Shown here in pieces: positions 15,982 to 24,781 of a stretch of 64,000 nucleotides of DNA (its first letter is position 1; each line of letters starts with the position of its first letter). The notes beneath the pieces were generated by a model. It worked only from the letters and a program-made list of their open reading frames with translations, was not told the origin of the DNA and searched no databases. This stretch comes from Hippea maritima DSM 10411 (GTDB taxonomy: Bacteria; Campylobacterota_A; Desulfurellia; Desulfurellales; Hippeaceae). The stretch covers positions 1,561,001 through 1,625,000 of the forward strand of contig NC_015318.1 in NCBI RefSeq assembly GCF_000194135.1, given 5' to 3'. Made by a program: the position numbers and the translations under genes.

Positions 15982-16655
15982 TTTTGGTTCTTGGTGGCAC
16001 ATCGGACACCCACAGGGTGGTTGATAGCCTAAAGGATGATTTTATAATCACCGTTGCCACAGATTATGGTTTTAATGTCTTTTATAGACTCTATGGTGAA
16101 AGGGTCAAACAGGTCAAGTTCTCAGAAAAGACGCTTACGGATTTCATAAAAAGATACAGGATCAATCGAATAGTCGATACAACACATCCGTATGCTAAAG
16201 AGATCTCAAGGATAGCCAAAAATGTATCTGCTAAAATTGGTATACCGTATGAGGATAAAAAACGAGATGTATCCGTCGAGCTTGATTACAAGCGCATCTT
16301 TCTTGCTAAAAACACAGAAGAGGCAAAGCGATTCTTTAAAAAGAACTGCAAAAGCATTCTGTTTACTATAGGCTCCAAGCTTTTAGATGAGTTTATTGAA
16401 TTTAAAAACAATGGATATTTTAGGGTCCTACCCTTTTCTGACTCTATAGATAGATGCTTTAGGCTTGGCATAGAGCCAAGCAGGATAATAGCGATGCAGG
16501 GGCCGTTTTCTTCTAAATTAAACAAGGCTTTGCTTGATGAGTTTGATATAGATTGTCTGGTTTCAAAAAACAGCGGCAGGGCTGGTGGTTTGGATGCTAA
16601 GATCGAGGCTGCAAAGAGAAAGGGATGCTATCTGGTGATATTGTTAGATATTTAA
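15978..16655 (+). CDS. cbiJ: Cobalt-precorrin-6A reductase CbiJ
   Basis: Reduces the ring of cobalt-precorrin-6A with a nicotinamide cofactor. 225 aa with MILVLGGTSDTHRVVDSL at the N-terminus, DTTHPYAKEISR in the core, LPFSDSIDRC and VSKNSGRAGGLDAKIEAAK near the C-terminus, all typical of CbiJ/CobK. Last gene of the rightward operon; the converging gene ends 27 nt further on. Confidence 0.92.
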   Translation: MILVLGGTSDTHRVVDSLKDDFIITVATDYGFNVFYRLYGERVKQVKFSEKTLTDFIKRYRINRIVDTTHPYAKEISRIAKNVSAKIGIPYEDKKRDVSVELDYKRIFLAKNTEEAKRFFKKNCKSILFTIGSKLLDEFIEFKNNGYFRVLPFSDSIDRCFRLGIEPSRIIAMQGPFSSKLNKALLDEFDIDCLVSKNSGRAGGLDAKIEAAKRKGCYLVILLDI

Positions 16656-16682
16656 ACATAATTTAATATGAAAAGGCCTAAA

Positions 16683-17255
16683 TTAGCCTAATAGTGGCGT
16701 TTTCCATTTTAACTTTGATAAATATCTCTCTATTTCTTCTTTTTTATTTTTCTCAAGAACAGATCTTCTTATAGCTTCTATTTCTTTTATAACTGCACCA
16801 ATATTATCAGGTACAACTATATCCAAAATTTCTCTAGCTTTTTTTGATACAGAAGGCGCCTTTCCAGATGTGGATATTCCCACAACAAAATCATCCCTTA
16901 CAACAACAGAAGGAAATATAAAAGAAGAAAACCTCGCTCCATCAGAACAATTTATGGGTATATTGTTTTTCTTACAGATCTCATATGCTGTGCGTTGAAG
17001 ATCTATATCGTCAATTGCTACTATAACTAAATCACTGTCTTTAATGTCTTTTTTTGGCTCAAAACTTTTGGTACGTAACGTTATTACCCCTTTTTCTGCG
17101 AGTTCCTTTATAAAACAACTGACCTTTTTAGACACAACTGTTATCTTTGGTTTGAACATCAAGAGAGATTTTAGTTTTCTTGTCGCTACTTTTCCACCAC
17201 CCACTACTAAAACATTTTTATCCGATAAATCAACAAACATAGGAAAAAATGCCAT
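16683..17255 (-). CDS. Precorrin-2 dehydrogenase / sirohydrochlorin ferrochelatase-type (CysG N-domain, Met8-like)
   Basis: Oxidises precorrin-2 to sirohydrochlorin with NAD, feeding sirohaem and cobalt-early cobalamin synthesis. 190 aa: Rossmann motif VLVVGGGKVATRKLKSLL at residues about 15-32, ELAEKGVITL, DLVIVAIDDI, FIFPSVVVRDDFVVGISTSGKAPSVSK (the SGKxP signature). It lacks the SUMT domain of full CysG; a separate cobA is present at 13946. Leftward, converging on cbiJ; outside the riboswitch operon. Confidence 0.9.
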   Translation of the reverse strand: MAFFPMFVDLSDKNVLVVGGGKVATRKLKSLLMFKPKITVVSKKVSCFIKELAEKGVITLRTKSFEPKKDIKDSDLVIVAIDDIDLQRTAYEICKKNNIPINCSDGARFSSFIFPSVVVRDDFVVGISTSGKAPSVSKKAREILDIVVPDNIGAVIKEIEAIRRSVLEKNKKEEIERYLSKLKWKTPLLG

Positions 17256-17256
17256 T

Positions 17257-17484
17257 TTAATAAACCTCTCTATCTACAGCATAATCTCTACCCATGACAC
17301 CTTCAACTTTAAAGTATGTTGAGTTAGAGAAGCGGTATGTTGGTGTGAGGGTTACAGAGCAGATATTTTTGGTTTTTTCGTTGTCTATGTATATTTTGCT
17401 TTTTCCTTGATGTATGTATTCCAATGGTAATGTCAACTTTTTTGTGTCACCCCTTTTCCTGATTAGTTCACTTAACTTCCCCAT
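17257..17484 (-). CDS. Small unrecognised protein, possibly a gene remnant
   Basis: 75 codons from ATG 17484 (MGKLSELIRKRG); the frame also allows a TTG at 17493. I do not recognise it. The second half (CSVTLTPTYRFSNSTYFKVEG) alternates polar and hydrophobic residues like an outer-membrane beta-hairpin, suggesting a piece of a barrel protein, but this is weak. It ends immediately before the precorrin-2 dehydrogenase gene and may be translated with it. A GGAGG lies 11-12 nt before the ATG, inside the end of another fragment. Confidence 0.35.
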   Translation of the reverse strand: MGKLSELIRKRGDTKKLTLPLEYIHQGKSKIYIDNEKTKNICSVTLTPTYRFSNSTYFKVEGVMGRDYAVDREVY

Positions 17485-17485
17485 C

Positions 17486-17581
17486 CTACCCAAAGGCCTC
17501 CATCAGGTATTCTGAGTATCTTAATTTTCTTGATAAATACTCCTCATCCTTGTCTTTGAAGAAAAGGTAAAGAAACTTTTC
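17486..17581 (-). pseudogene. 31-codon C-terminal fragment of an unknown gene
   Basis: A stop-bounded frame reading EKFLYLFFKDKDEEYLSRKL and ending SEYLMEAFG, with a TGA just upstream and no start codon. The charged helical look is protein-like, so this is probably the 3' end of a lost gene. The next small frame begins right after it. Its parent family was not recognised. Confidence 0.3.
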
Positions 17582-17646
17582 TCACATTCCCCTAAGAATG
17601 AAAATATCCCTTTTATTCTCATGCAATCCTTCAGATCCTTAAAACA

Positions 17647-17692
17647 CCTTCCAAGCCGAGCTGATACCCGGCATTGGCTCTGGCTTGGAAGG
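17647..17692. terminator. Strong stem-loop in the IS-remnant spacer
   Basis: CCTTCCAAGCC (17647-17657) and GGCTTGGAAGG (17682-17692) are perfectly complementary, and GAGC/GCTC extends the stem to 15 bp with one bulge around a loop of about 15 nt. On the plus strand it is followed by GTTAGTTTTCTC, weakly terminator-like. A further GAAGGG...CCCTTC pair follows at about 17712-17742. It could be a terminator or a structured end of a lost mobile element. The rest of 17585-17790 shows nothing else I can support. Confidence 0.4.
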
Positions 17693-17790
17693 GTTAGTTT
17701 TCTCTCAAAGAAGGGTTATAACATATAGCTCTTCTCCCTTCAAAGGGTAGCACAAGCAATTTTACATTACCTAAAAAATAGGTTTTCTAT

Positions 17791-18312
17791 CCCTCATTCC
17801 GCACCTCTTTCTCCGTTTATACCATAAAATCCCATATAATTACTACCCAATAGTTCCAATATCAGCCTATGCTTGTTTTCCAACCCAACAATCTACTCTT
17901 GCCCATTAAGTAAGAGTAGATGTATAGCAAAGAAGTTCTCAAACACCCATCTTGCAGTGGGATTCTGAATGGGTTTGCCAAGTTGATTGGGAAAGGATTT
18001 GTTTTGATTTTTAAGCTCACTTCTTATTCTGTATTCCAAGGCAGAATAGACAAGCAAAGAGAGTGTCATTATCATAAGCATTGCTTCAATGCGTTTTGGG
18101 TTCTTTAGAAACATGGCATCGCTTAAAAACTCTGGTGATTTTAAGAACCTAAAGCCCCTTTCTATTCTCTGTTGAGATTTATACTCATCAAGCAGTTCCT
18201 TGGCAGACAGTGTCATATCATTGGTTGCAAGGATAAAAAGGCCACTCTTTTGGTTCTGTTTTTGTTTTAGGTATTCTTCATTTGTCATCCGCCGTGCTAA
18301 AATACACCGCAA
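17791..18312 (-). mobile_element. 3' part of an IS1634-type element, truncated
   Basis: The outer end CCCTCATTCCGCACC starts at 17791. The copy then runs through the C-terminal part of the transposase and breaks off near 18310 where a different IS remnant begins. It complements, but is not contiguous with, the N-terminal piece at 3.7-4.1 kb; roughly 200 or more middle codons are present in neither copy. Confidence 0.7.
17893..18309 (-). pseudogene. IS1634-type transposase, C-terminal fragment
   Basis: About 139 codons reading leftward. Contains the IS4-superfamily C-terminal signature around the catalytic Glu, YKSQQRIERGFRFLK (the Y-R-E-K pattern), then SDAMFLKNPKRIEAMLMIM and the C-terminal LLLLNGQE. 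The N-terminal half, with both catalytic Asp residues, is missing; the apparent first Met is fortuitous at the junction. Confidence 0.85.
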
Positions 18313-18319
18313 ACGTCTA

Positions 18320-18340
18320 CTAAAAGTGCACCACTTTTAG
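18320..18340. repeat. Palindrome at the left edge of the chimeric IS remnant
   Basis: CTAAAAGTG-CAC-CACTTTTAG: nine-base perfect arms around a 3-nt centre, immediately right of the truncated IS1634 copy and about 45 nt before the next transposase start. Likely part of the end of the IS21-type element, though it could act as a hairpin. Confidence 0.45.
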
Positions 18341-18386
18341 TAATTGTTTATACTCTCCTGGAATAATCTTTTTCAAGGAGAGTACT

Positions 18387-18737
18387 ATGATTAGCAAGGA
18401 GGAGTTTGTTGTGATTCACACACTGCATTCTCAAGGGTTGTCAATCAGACAGATATCAAAGATTCTTGGTCTAAACAGAAGAACGGTATCAAAAAGACTG
18501 AAAGAGGAGGATTTAAAACCGTATTCCAAAAGAAGCTACCCCTCAAAGCTTGATGGTTACAAAGATTATATAAGGACAAGGATTAATCAAGCCTATCCAG
18601 ATAGGATTCCTTCTACTGTCGTTTTAAGAGAGATAGCTGATATGGGATACACAGGGAGTCTAAGGACACTTCAGAAATACACAAAGACCATATTGTTAAA
18701 GAGGCAAAAAGCACAGGGTACAGATACAGGCTTCTAA
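18387..18737 (+). pseudogene. IstA-type transposase N-terminus, truncated and fused
   Basis: Starts with a helix-turn-helix (LSIRQISKILGLNRRTVSKRL) and the IstA-typical SKLDGYKDYIRTRI and MGYTGSLRTLQKY. After about residue 105 similarity to IstA ends, and the frame closes at 18737 over sequence that in another frame encodes a different transposase. No catalytic core remains. A good AAGGAG ribosome site precedes ATG 18387. Confidence 0.75.
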
Positions 18738-19606
18738 GCTATTACCTAAAGAACAAATACTCCATAGAGATAAGCGAAAACACAATAAAGAAGGTTTTAA
18801 AGAGAAACAGGGTGAGGAAAAAGAAAATAAGGACTCTAAACAAAAACAGAAGGCATCTTTATGATTATGAACACCTGACGCCCTTTAGCCACCTTCAGAT
18901 AGACACAAAACACATACTGTATGAAACATCTCTACCAAAGAGCGTGTATAGACACATAGAGAAATACGACCTGCCAAAATATGAATGGAACGCAATAGAT
19001 GTAAAAACGAGAATGAGATTTACAGCTTACTCCCATACTCTTTCTGCATCCTTTGGATTTGCTTTTATCCTTTTTGTCGTACTGTGGTTAAAGCTGCACA
19101 ATGTAAGGGGAAAAATAAACATAAGGTTGGACAACGGTTCTGAATTTGCATCCTCAAGCAGAAGAAAATTGGATGAATACAACGAATTCTTTTCAAAACT
19201 GAATGTAGAGTTAAAACCCATACCACCAGGTGCAAAACACCTCCAGGCTATAGTTGAAAACTCACACAGAAAAGACGATGAATCATTTTTCTCCATTCAT
19301 CCAGAAAGGTGCAGGAATGACGCTGAGTTCTTGCTCAAAGCTCAACAATGGCAGGATACATGGAATACAGCAAGACCTCACTATGGCATAGACATGAACG
19401 GCCTAACGCCTTTTGAGAAACTGAAATCAACAAAAGCTATGATATCTGAAAACATAGTAAGGTTTCCAACCTTACTACTGGAAGATATCATAAGGGTAGC
19501 AGGCTACCCTTATGAATGGTTGAGTAAGTTTGTGAACCTGTATATATTTAGTAGAGGTGGTAAGTATGTGTGGACCACTTACCTTTTTGCCCAATGCTTA
19601 ATTTAG
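18689..19606 (+). pseudogene. IS481/IS3-like DDE integrase-type transposase lacking its N-terminus
   Basis: The frame is open upstream of the GTG at 18812 and reads HIVKEAKSTGYRYRLLSYYL, a typical second HTH region, followed by the rve core: LQIDTKHI (Asp 1), IRLDNGSEFAS (Asp 2) and IVENSHRKDDESFF (Glu). The C-terminal ARPHYGIDMNGLTPFEKL is characteristic. The natural N-terminus is missing, replaced by the IstA fragment in another frame. The residual core is complete, but translation start is doubtful; GTG 18812 would begin inside the HTH region. Confidence 0.75.
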
Positions 19607-19617
19607 AATTAAAAGAC

Positions 19618-19646
19618 TTGAATTACATTAAAAATTTACATAAAAT
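19618..19646 (+). promoter_or_regulatory. Sigma-70-type promoter of the secreted-protein cluster
   Basis: TTGAAT (19618-19623), 17-nt spacer, TAAAAT (19641-19646), 33 nt before the lipoprotein ATG. It lies directly after the end of the upstream transposase remnant and in AT-rich DNA, so it may predate or derive from the insertion. Confidence 0.55.
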
Positions 19647-19678
19647 TAAGCAAGATAATCTATTTAGGAAACATTCTT

Positions 19679-20629
19679 ATGAGAAAAAGCTTGGTTTTTT
19701 TACCACTCTTATTTTTTCTTATAAGCTGCCAGCCAAAAAAGCAAAACCCATGTAATATAAAAACAAACAACTTTAGCCTATCTAACAACACAATACTTCT
19801 TGAAACCAAAAATAACAAAAGCTGCAGAGGATTTAAAATAAAGCTAATCTACAACAAAGAAATCTTTACATTCTATGTTAATTTTGAACCAAAGATAGTG
19901 AACAATGCACCTCCTTATGGGTTTTCTGTAAAAATACCGAACAAGGATTACCTGTCTTTGGGTGTTGATGGAAATATATTTGAGAGAAATTTACCCGTTT
20001 ACCTAAGAAATGAAAGTAAAATAGAAATTTTAAAAGATTATGTGCTCGTCAGGTGGGTTATAAAACCAAAAGATATAAACAGGATATCAAAAATAGAGAT
20101 CGGGAATGTAATAATAAAGCACCCTTCAAATAAAGATTGCCAGCTCACATACAACGACTATCTAACAACACCAAGACAAAAACCCACTTTTTACCCATTT
20201 GACAAATTTTTAAACTTTTGTAAATCCAAATGGCTCATCGAAAGAAAAGATAAGCCATTTAGGGTAATATTTAGAGTCAGTGATGAAGATATAAAAGAAC
20301 TACAAAAAAGGGGTAACGTAGCTCTCTTGAGTTTTTTAGGTTTTGTAAAGCAAAAGACTCAGGCGTTTGGAGATAGGTGCAACATACACATACTGCTTTA
20401 CGATTCAAAGAACTACAAAAGGTTAAACCCGACAGGATTTAGATTTCATCTAAAAAAACTAAACAAAGAAGCCTACGAAATGAGTTTTGATGAGGAGAGC
20501 GTTGCTGTTGCAAGCGGTGGAGTGTATGTTATTAGGACAACATCGAGTGAGTATTGGGGAAAGAGTAGGATAATAATTTGCAAGAAAGGAGAATACTATG
20601 TGGCAATTTTGGTTAGAAGTAAAATTTAG
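19679..20629 (+). CDS. Unrecognised lipoprotein (316 aa), first gene of a secreted-protein cluster
   Basis: No family recognised. A lipoprotein signal peptide is clear: KSLVFLPLLFFLISC with the lipobox Cys at residue 17, so it should be lipid-anchored, probably at the outer membrane (residues after Cys are QPK, no Asp retention signal). The mature part is about 300 aa, beta-rich in appearance (alternating pattern such as FKIKLIYNKEIFTFYVNFEP), basic, with several Cys (NPCNI, KSCRGF, KDCQL, NFCKS, DRCNI, IICKK) that may form disulfides. An AGGA ribosome site precedes the ATG. It is followed after 90 nt by two large exported paralogues and a WSC/PAN protein in the same orientation, which suggests a common surface function. 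Confidence 0.75.
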   Translation: MRKSLVFLPLLFFLISCQPKKQNPCNIKTNNFSLSNNTILLETKNNKSCRGFKIKLIYNKEIFTFYVNFEPKIVNNAPPYGFSVKIPNKDYLSLGVDGNIFERNLPVYLRNESKIEILKDYVLVRWVIKPKDINRISKIEIGNVIIKHPSNKDCQLTYNDYLTTPRQKPTFYPFDKFLNFCKSKWLIERKDKPFRVIFRVSDEDIKELQKRGNVALLSFLGFVKQKTQAFGDRCNIHILLYDSKNYKRLNPTGFRFHLKKLNKEAYEMSFDEESVAVASGGVYVIRTTSSEYWGKSRIIICKKGEYYVAILVRSKI

Positions 20630-20645
20630 GGTTTCTATTGCGGTA

Positions 20646-20673
20646 TTGAACTAATTGCTTTCTAAAGTAGATT
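20646..20673 (+). promoter_or_regulatory. Possible internal promoter before the first large paralogue
   Basis: TTGAAC (20646-20651), 16-nt spacer, TAGATT (20668-20673) in the 90-nt gap before the 20720 gene. Moderate match only; AT-rich background makes chance matches likely. Confidence 0.3.
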
Positions 20674-20719
20674 GCGTCGTTTCACTACAAAAAACAATTA
20701 AACAATAAGGAGAACGGGG

Positions 20720-22819
20720 ATGAAAAGATATTTTATTTTAACATTTATATTCTTAGTCTCGCTTCTATCAATATCACACGCAGAGGACCTAAACAAAATA
20801 AAGGAAAAACTGAAAGTCACAAAACAAGACTTAAGTTTTACTCCATTTAAACTTTACAACTTTAATGATGTTATTGAAATAGTAAATCCATTCTGCCATT
20901 GGGGAAACAGTGTGCACTTATCGTTTAAGAGCGGTCCATATGCAGGAGCTTATGCTGGTGTTTTAAGAATCTATTATTGTGAAACCCCAGAAAATGCTAA
21001 AAAATTTTTTAATCAATTTACCGCAAAGTTTAAAGCCTTAAAAAACCGCACCGTGATTAAAAAAGGCAAAAAAATTTCAACAAGGTATATCTATAAATTC
21101 AAAAAAATCTCCAAAGACGGCTTTTTCTATCTTGAGAAGCTAATGATAGAGCAGGATTTCTACACATCAAGTAAACTTGCTACGGAATACAGACGGGAAA
21201 GTATTTCATACTTCAAAATTACCGGCAGCTATTTTTTTATGATCTCACTTTCAAAGCCGAATAAAGACAAGGGTTTCGTAAAAACTGCAGGAAATCAGCT
21301 CTATAATGTTATCCTAAAGAAATTGAGCGGTGAAAGCAAAAGCAGGAATCCTGAGGAAAACAGTGATGACTTTGAAGTTATAGTTTCTGCTGAATCTGAT
21401 GGTTTTAAACCCAGCGTCTTAGAGTATGATATAAAATACGGTATTTCAAAAAAAGGCCTGAACCCATCGTCTTTGAAAGAGGTAGCTTTAACAGGTAATA
21501 TCTTAAGCTCTAAGGAATTAAGCCCAATCCCAGGGGCAAATATCACAATAAAATTCAGAGGAAAAAGATACTCAGTTAAAAGCAATAATGAGGGAATCTA
21601 TAGAAAAATACTTAAAATTAATTCTAAAGGCACCAGAACCGCAACAATAAATTTAGACTTATACCTAACAGAAAAAGCTAAAAAAGTGGCAATCAAAGTT
21701 TCAACAAGTAAATTTGTTGCAAACGGGAGATACCAAAAACTTAAAATAAGAGTAATACAAGAAAATGGCAAACCCGCAGCCAATAAGGTATACTTTTTAA
21801 ACTACAGTGATTTTACTCACAATAACAAAAAAATACATTACATAACGCATCCAATTCTTTCAAAGACATTCAAAACAAACAAAAATGGTTTTGCAACTAT
21901 AATTATACCTACACCAAAGGTTATAAAAAGCAAACTAAACAATATCTCAGATTCAAAGAAATACTTCCCAATAACAGCTACTATGACTGTATCAAAAAGA
22001 GAGAAGTTAGGTACATTTGATATATATTTTGATAGCCCATTTCCTGAAATTGTAAAATTTCTCTTGCCCGGAGGGATGGATGCAGAGCACTGGCAAATCA
22101 TTCCATCAAAAATCTTCATAAAAGACTTAGATAGCAATACATTCAACATAAAACTCATGGGTTATGGCAGGTTCAAAACGAAAGGTGGCAAAATCTATAA
22201 AACCGTTTTCCATCAATACAGATATAAAGGCAATGAATTTGAGTTCTATTTTGCATCTGATAAACTTGGTCTGGATCTAAACAAACAACCACAAGTATGG
22301 AAAGATTTTGTCGATACGAATCTTAGAGTATTAATGAGCACTTTATTAACCTTGAATGAGGGTACATCGTTTGAGGAAATGAGAAAAATTAAAAAGGGGT
22401 GGCTATCAACTGTTTTAACAGATAAGGTAAGTTTTGAGAGAGTGTATGGAGGTTCTAAACTTGCCTTTGGTGCAAGAGAATACAAAAATTCGGCTCAAGC
22501 ATTTTTGAACAGTAAAAATAAAGATCGCGTATCAAGAACAGATATGGTTGTCGGTGGAGCTTTTATTGCAAATGACTTAGTGGCGCTCATAAGAAATAGC
22601 TCAAGTAAGCTTAAGCACAATCTACAGATGGAACTAATGAAAGCCATTTATGAGAATGCAAAAACAACTTACAATATTTATAAAAAATACAGAAAAATAG
22701 CAGATAGTTACAAGGACTTGTTTAAAATAAACATCTTTGTCAAGGTAACTGATATGGATGGATACTCAACAATCACAACAAAGCCAATCTTTGTTAAAGC
22801 GTGGCAAAGCATTGAGTAA
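20720..22819 (+). CDS. Large exported multi-domain protein, paralogue 1 (699 aa)
   Basis: No described family recognised. The signal peptide is KRYFILTFIFLVSLLSISHA (cleavage after about A21). An N-terminal module at residues 30-195 has a WGNS...GPYAGAYAGVLRIYYC pattern and CETPENAKKFF. At about 252-330 there is an Ig-like segment resembling carboxypeptidase-regulatory folds (SPIPGANITIKFRGKRYSVKS). At about 335-440 there is a second beta-sandwich (VIQENGKPAANKVYFL, TNKNGFATIIIP). A C-terminal domain at about 445-697 begins LLPGGMDAEHWQIIPSKIF and is shared with the next gene. A clean AAGGAGAACGGGG ribosome site precedes the ATG. Domain names are inference from sequence pattern; export is well supported. 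Confidence 0.75.
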   Translation: MKRYFILTFIFLVSLLSISHAEDLNKIKEKLKVTKQDLSFTPFKLYNFNDVIEIVNPFCHWGNSVHLSFKSGPYAGAYAGVLRIYYCETPENAKKFFNQFTAKFKALKNRTVIKKGKKISTRYIYKFKKISKDGFFYLEKLMIEQDFYTSSKLATEYRRESISYFKITGSYFFMISLSKPNKDKGFVKTAGNQLYNVILKKLSGESKSRNPEENSDDFEVIVSAESDGFKPSVLEYDIKYGISKKGLNPSSLKEVALTGNILSSKELSPIPGANITIKFRGKRYSVKSNNEGIYRKILKINSKGTRTATINLDLYLTEKAKKVAIKVSTSKFVANGRYQKLKIRVIQENGKPAANKVYFLNYSDFTHNNKKIHYITHPILSKTFKTNKNGFATIIIPTPKVIKSKLNNISDSKKYFPITATMTVSKREKLGTFDIYFDSPFPEIVKFLLPGGMDAEHWQIIPSKIFIKDLDSNTFNIKLMGYGRFKTKGGKIYKTVFHQYRYKGNEFEFYFASDKLGLDLNKQPQVWKDFVDTNLRVLMSTLLTLNEGTSFEEMRKIKKGWLSTVLTDKVSFERVYGGSKLAFGAREYKNSAQAFLNSKNKDRVSRTDMVVGGAFIANDLVALIRNSSSKLKHNLQMELMKAIYENAKTTYNIYKKYRKIADSYKDLFKINIFVKVTDMDGYSTITTKPIFVKAWQSIE

Positions 22820-22838
22820 GAGAAGGGATAATACTGTT

Positions 22839-24779
22839 ATGCGGTTATTCTATCTAAGAACTATATTTAGGTTCATGGTTTTTATTGTAATTTTACCTGC
22901 AATGGCAAAGGCATACTGTAGTTTACCTCAGATAAAAAATATCTTTCCAACAACAAAAGAGGTCGGGGATGTGATAGAACAAGCAAGGTACGATTCTGGC
23001 CCATACAATAGTAAAGACGGATCAATCACATACTCAAGAACCTGGCGGGGAGGGCCAGGTGGATATAGAGATTTAACGATACGCCTTTATATATATCCAA
23101 AGCCAAATCTTGCACGACTCAAGGTAGAAAAATACTGTAAATCATTGGGTTCTCGAAAGATAACTCTACCATATGCAGATATTGGTTGCACAGCAAAGCG
23201 TAGGTATAACTTTAGAAGGTACTATATGCTTGCGGAGAAATGCGCCGTAATTGTACTGTGGACTGACTACCCAGATCGTAGGCTTGTAGATCCGCAAGAT
23301 TATCTGTTAAAACCCATGGTGGAAAGAATTAAAAAGCTAAATTGTCTGTGCTCTACCTCGCAACAAAATACATCTGCAAACCGCACAGCAACATACAAAG
23401 TAAGTGCAAGCAAAAAGGGATTTTTAAATGATTGGGATAAAAGGGAGATAAACATAGATACAACAAAACGGCTAATAGTTTGGGGCACTGTGTACGATAA
23501 CAAGGGCAAGGAGTTACCATCAGCTATTGTAACATTTAAAATTTTGGGTAAAACATTCACAAAAAAGAGCGACTCTAACGGTTATTTTGAATTTGACTTA
23601 ACCATCAACCCCAAAGGAAATAAAACATTAAAGTTTAACGAAGATTTGCATCTAAAGAAGCCACTTCCACATCTTACAGCTCAGGTTTTATCCAAAACAC
23701 TTGCTGCAGATGGTAGAATACAAAATGTAAAGGTTAGACTTACAAGCGATAAAGGCGTTGTGAGAAATAAAAAACTCTACATATCAACCGATAACATGCC
23801 ACTGCTACACAACGGCAGAATAGTAAATTACGCCAAGTTCTCATACGACTCAAAATACATCACAACGGATTCTAACGGCGTGGCAACATTCAAAGTTAAA
23901 TCACCAAAGTTAGATGTAAACCTTGTTAATCGTTCAAACGATAAAGCGCTATTTCCTATAATCTCAAGATATACCGTTTACTCACTTGAAAATGGCAAAA
24001 AGGAAAAGGTTGGATTTATAAAGCTCTCATTTTTATCTCCAAAGCCACACATAACAAAGGTATTGCTTCCCGGTGGTGTAGAAGAACAACTATGGCAAAG
24101 TATGCCTTCAAGAGTGTTTATTGAAGACATTGATAGCAACCACTTTAGCATACTGATTCGTGGCTGGGGACGCTTCAAGAGCAAGGGTAGCAGTATTAGA
24201 TATAACACACTCATACGTCAATTTGACGGCAAAGAGTTCGATTTCTATTTTAGTCCCAGAAAGATAGGTTTCGATCTAAACGATCAACCGCAACTGTGGA
24301 AAGACCTTTTGACTACAAACCTAAATGTCTTGGGTAGCATATTCATACCATTGGCTCAGAATGGCAAGCTGCCACTAAAATACCCTGCAAGCGATGAGTT
24401 TAAGTCTCTCATAGACTCATACGTAATCCAGTTTGGCACAAAGGACTATGTGAATCTAATAAAACAAGCGCATAACAGCCCATCTCTCACAAATATAACA
24501 GACGGTGCAGTAGGTGGCGCTCTATTAGGCGATGCTATAAATAACCTGTTAAGCGGCAAAAACATCCCTCTTGGTCAAACAATGCAATTGGAGGTGTTGA
24601 AGGCCGTATATGCCAATTTGACAACGATATACAAAGCTTACGCCAAATATGGAAAGATAGCACGTGCATATCAGGATATAGATTTCTTGCCCATAATTGT
24701 AATCATAACAGACAGTGATGGCTATAAAGATAGATATCTACGTTATATTTCTGTAAAAATTTGGAAGGAAGGAGAGTAG
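22839..24779 (+). CDS. Large exported multi-domain protein, paralogue 2 (646 aa)
   Basis: Tandem paralogue of the preceding protein with the same module order. Start chosen at ATG 22839 ([10 protein letters not shown]), which gives a signal peptide ending near AMAKA, with AAGGGA upstream; the frame extends to 22758 inside the previous gene. The N-terminal module (about 25-170) has [11 protein letters not shown] and several Cys. The Ig-like segment (about 212-290) has [15 protein letters not shown] and [11 protein letters not shown] second sandwich carries [12 protein letters not shown]. The C-terminal domain (about 407-645) has [64 protein letters not shown] and a glycine-rich [17 protein letters not shown] helix that parallels DMVVGGAFIANDLVAL in paralogue 1. 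Function unknown. Confidence 0.75.
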   Translation: MRLFYLRTIFRFMVFIVILPAMAKAYCSLPQIKNIFPTTKEVGDVIEQARYDSGPYNSKDGSITYSRTWRGGPGGYRDLTIRLYIYPKPNLARLKVEKYCKSLGSRKITLPYADIGCTAKRRYNFRRYYMLAEKCAVIVLWTDYPDRRLVDPQDYLLKPMVERIKKLNCLCSTSQQNTSANRTATYKVSASKKGFLNDWDKREINIDTTKRLIVWGTVYDNKGKELPSAIVTFKILGKTFTKKSDSNGYFEFDLTINPKGNKTLKFNEDLHLKKPLPHLTAQVLSKTLAADGRIQNVKVRLTSDKGVVRNKKLYISTDNMPLLHNGRIVNYAKFSYDSKYITTDSNGVATFKVKSPKLDVNLVNRSNDKALFPIISRYTVYSLENGKKEKVGFIKLSFLSPKPHITKVLLPGGVEEQLWQSMPSRVFIEDIDSNHFSILIRGWGRFKSKGSSIRYNTLIRQFDGKEFDFYFSPRKIGFDLNDQPQLWKDLLTTNLNVLGSIFIPLAQNGKLPLKYPASDEFKSLIDSYVIQFGTKDYVNLIKQAHNSPSLTNITDGAVGGALLGDAINNLLSGKNIPLGQTMQLEVLKAVYANLTTIYKAYAKYGKIARAYQDIDFLPIIVIITDSDGYKDRYLRYISVKIWKEGE

Positions 24780-24781
24780 AG

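Noticed and set aside
18310-19606. Terminal inverted repeats defining the chimeric IS as one mobile unit
   Set aside because: Only loose similarity between about 18320 and the complement of about 19550; boundaries could not be supported.
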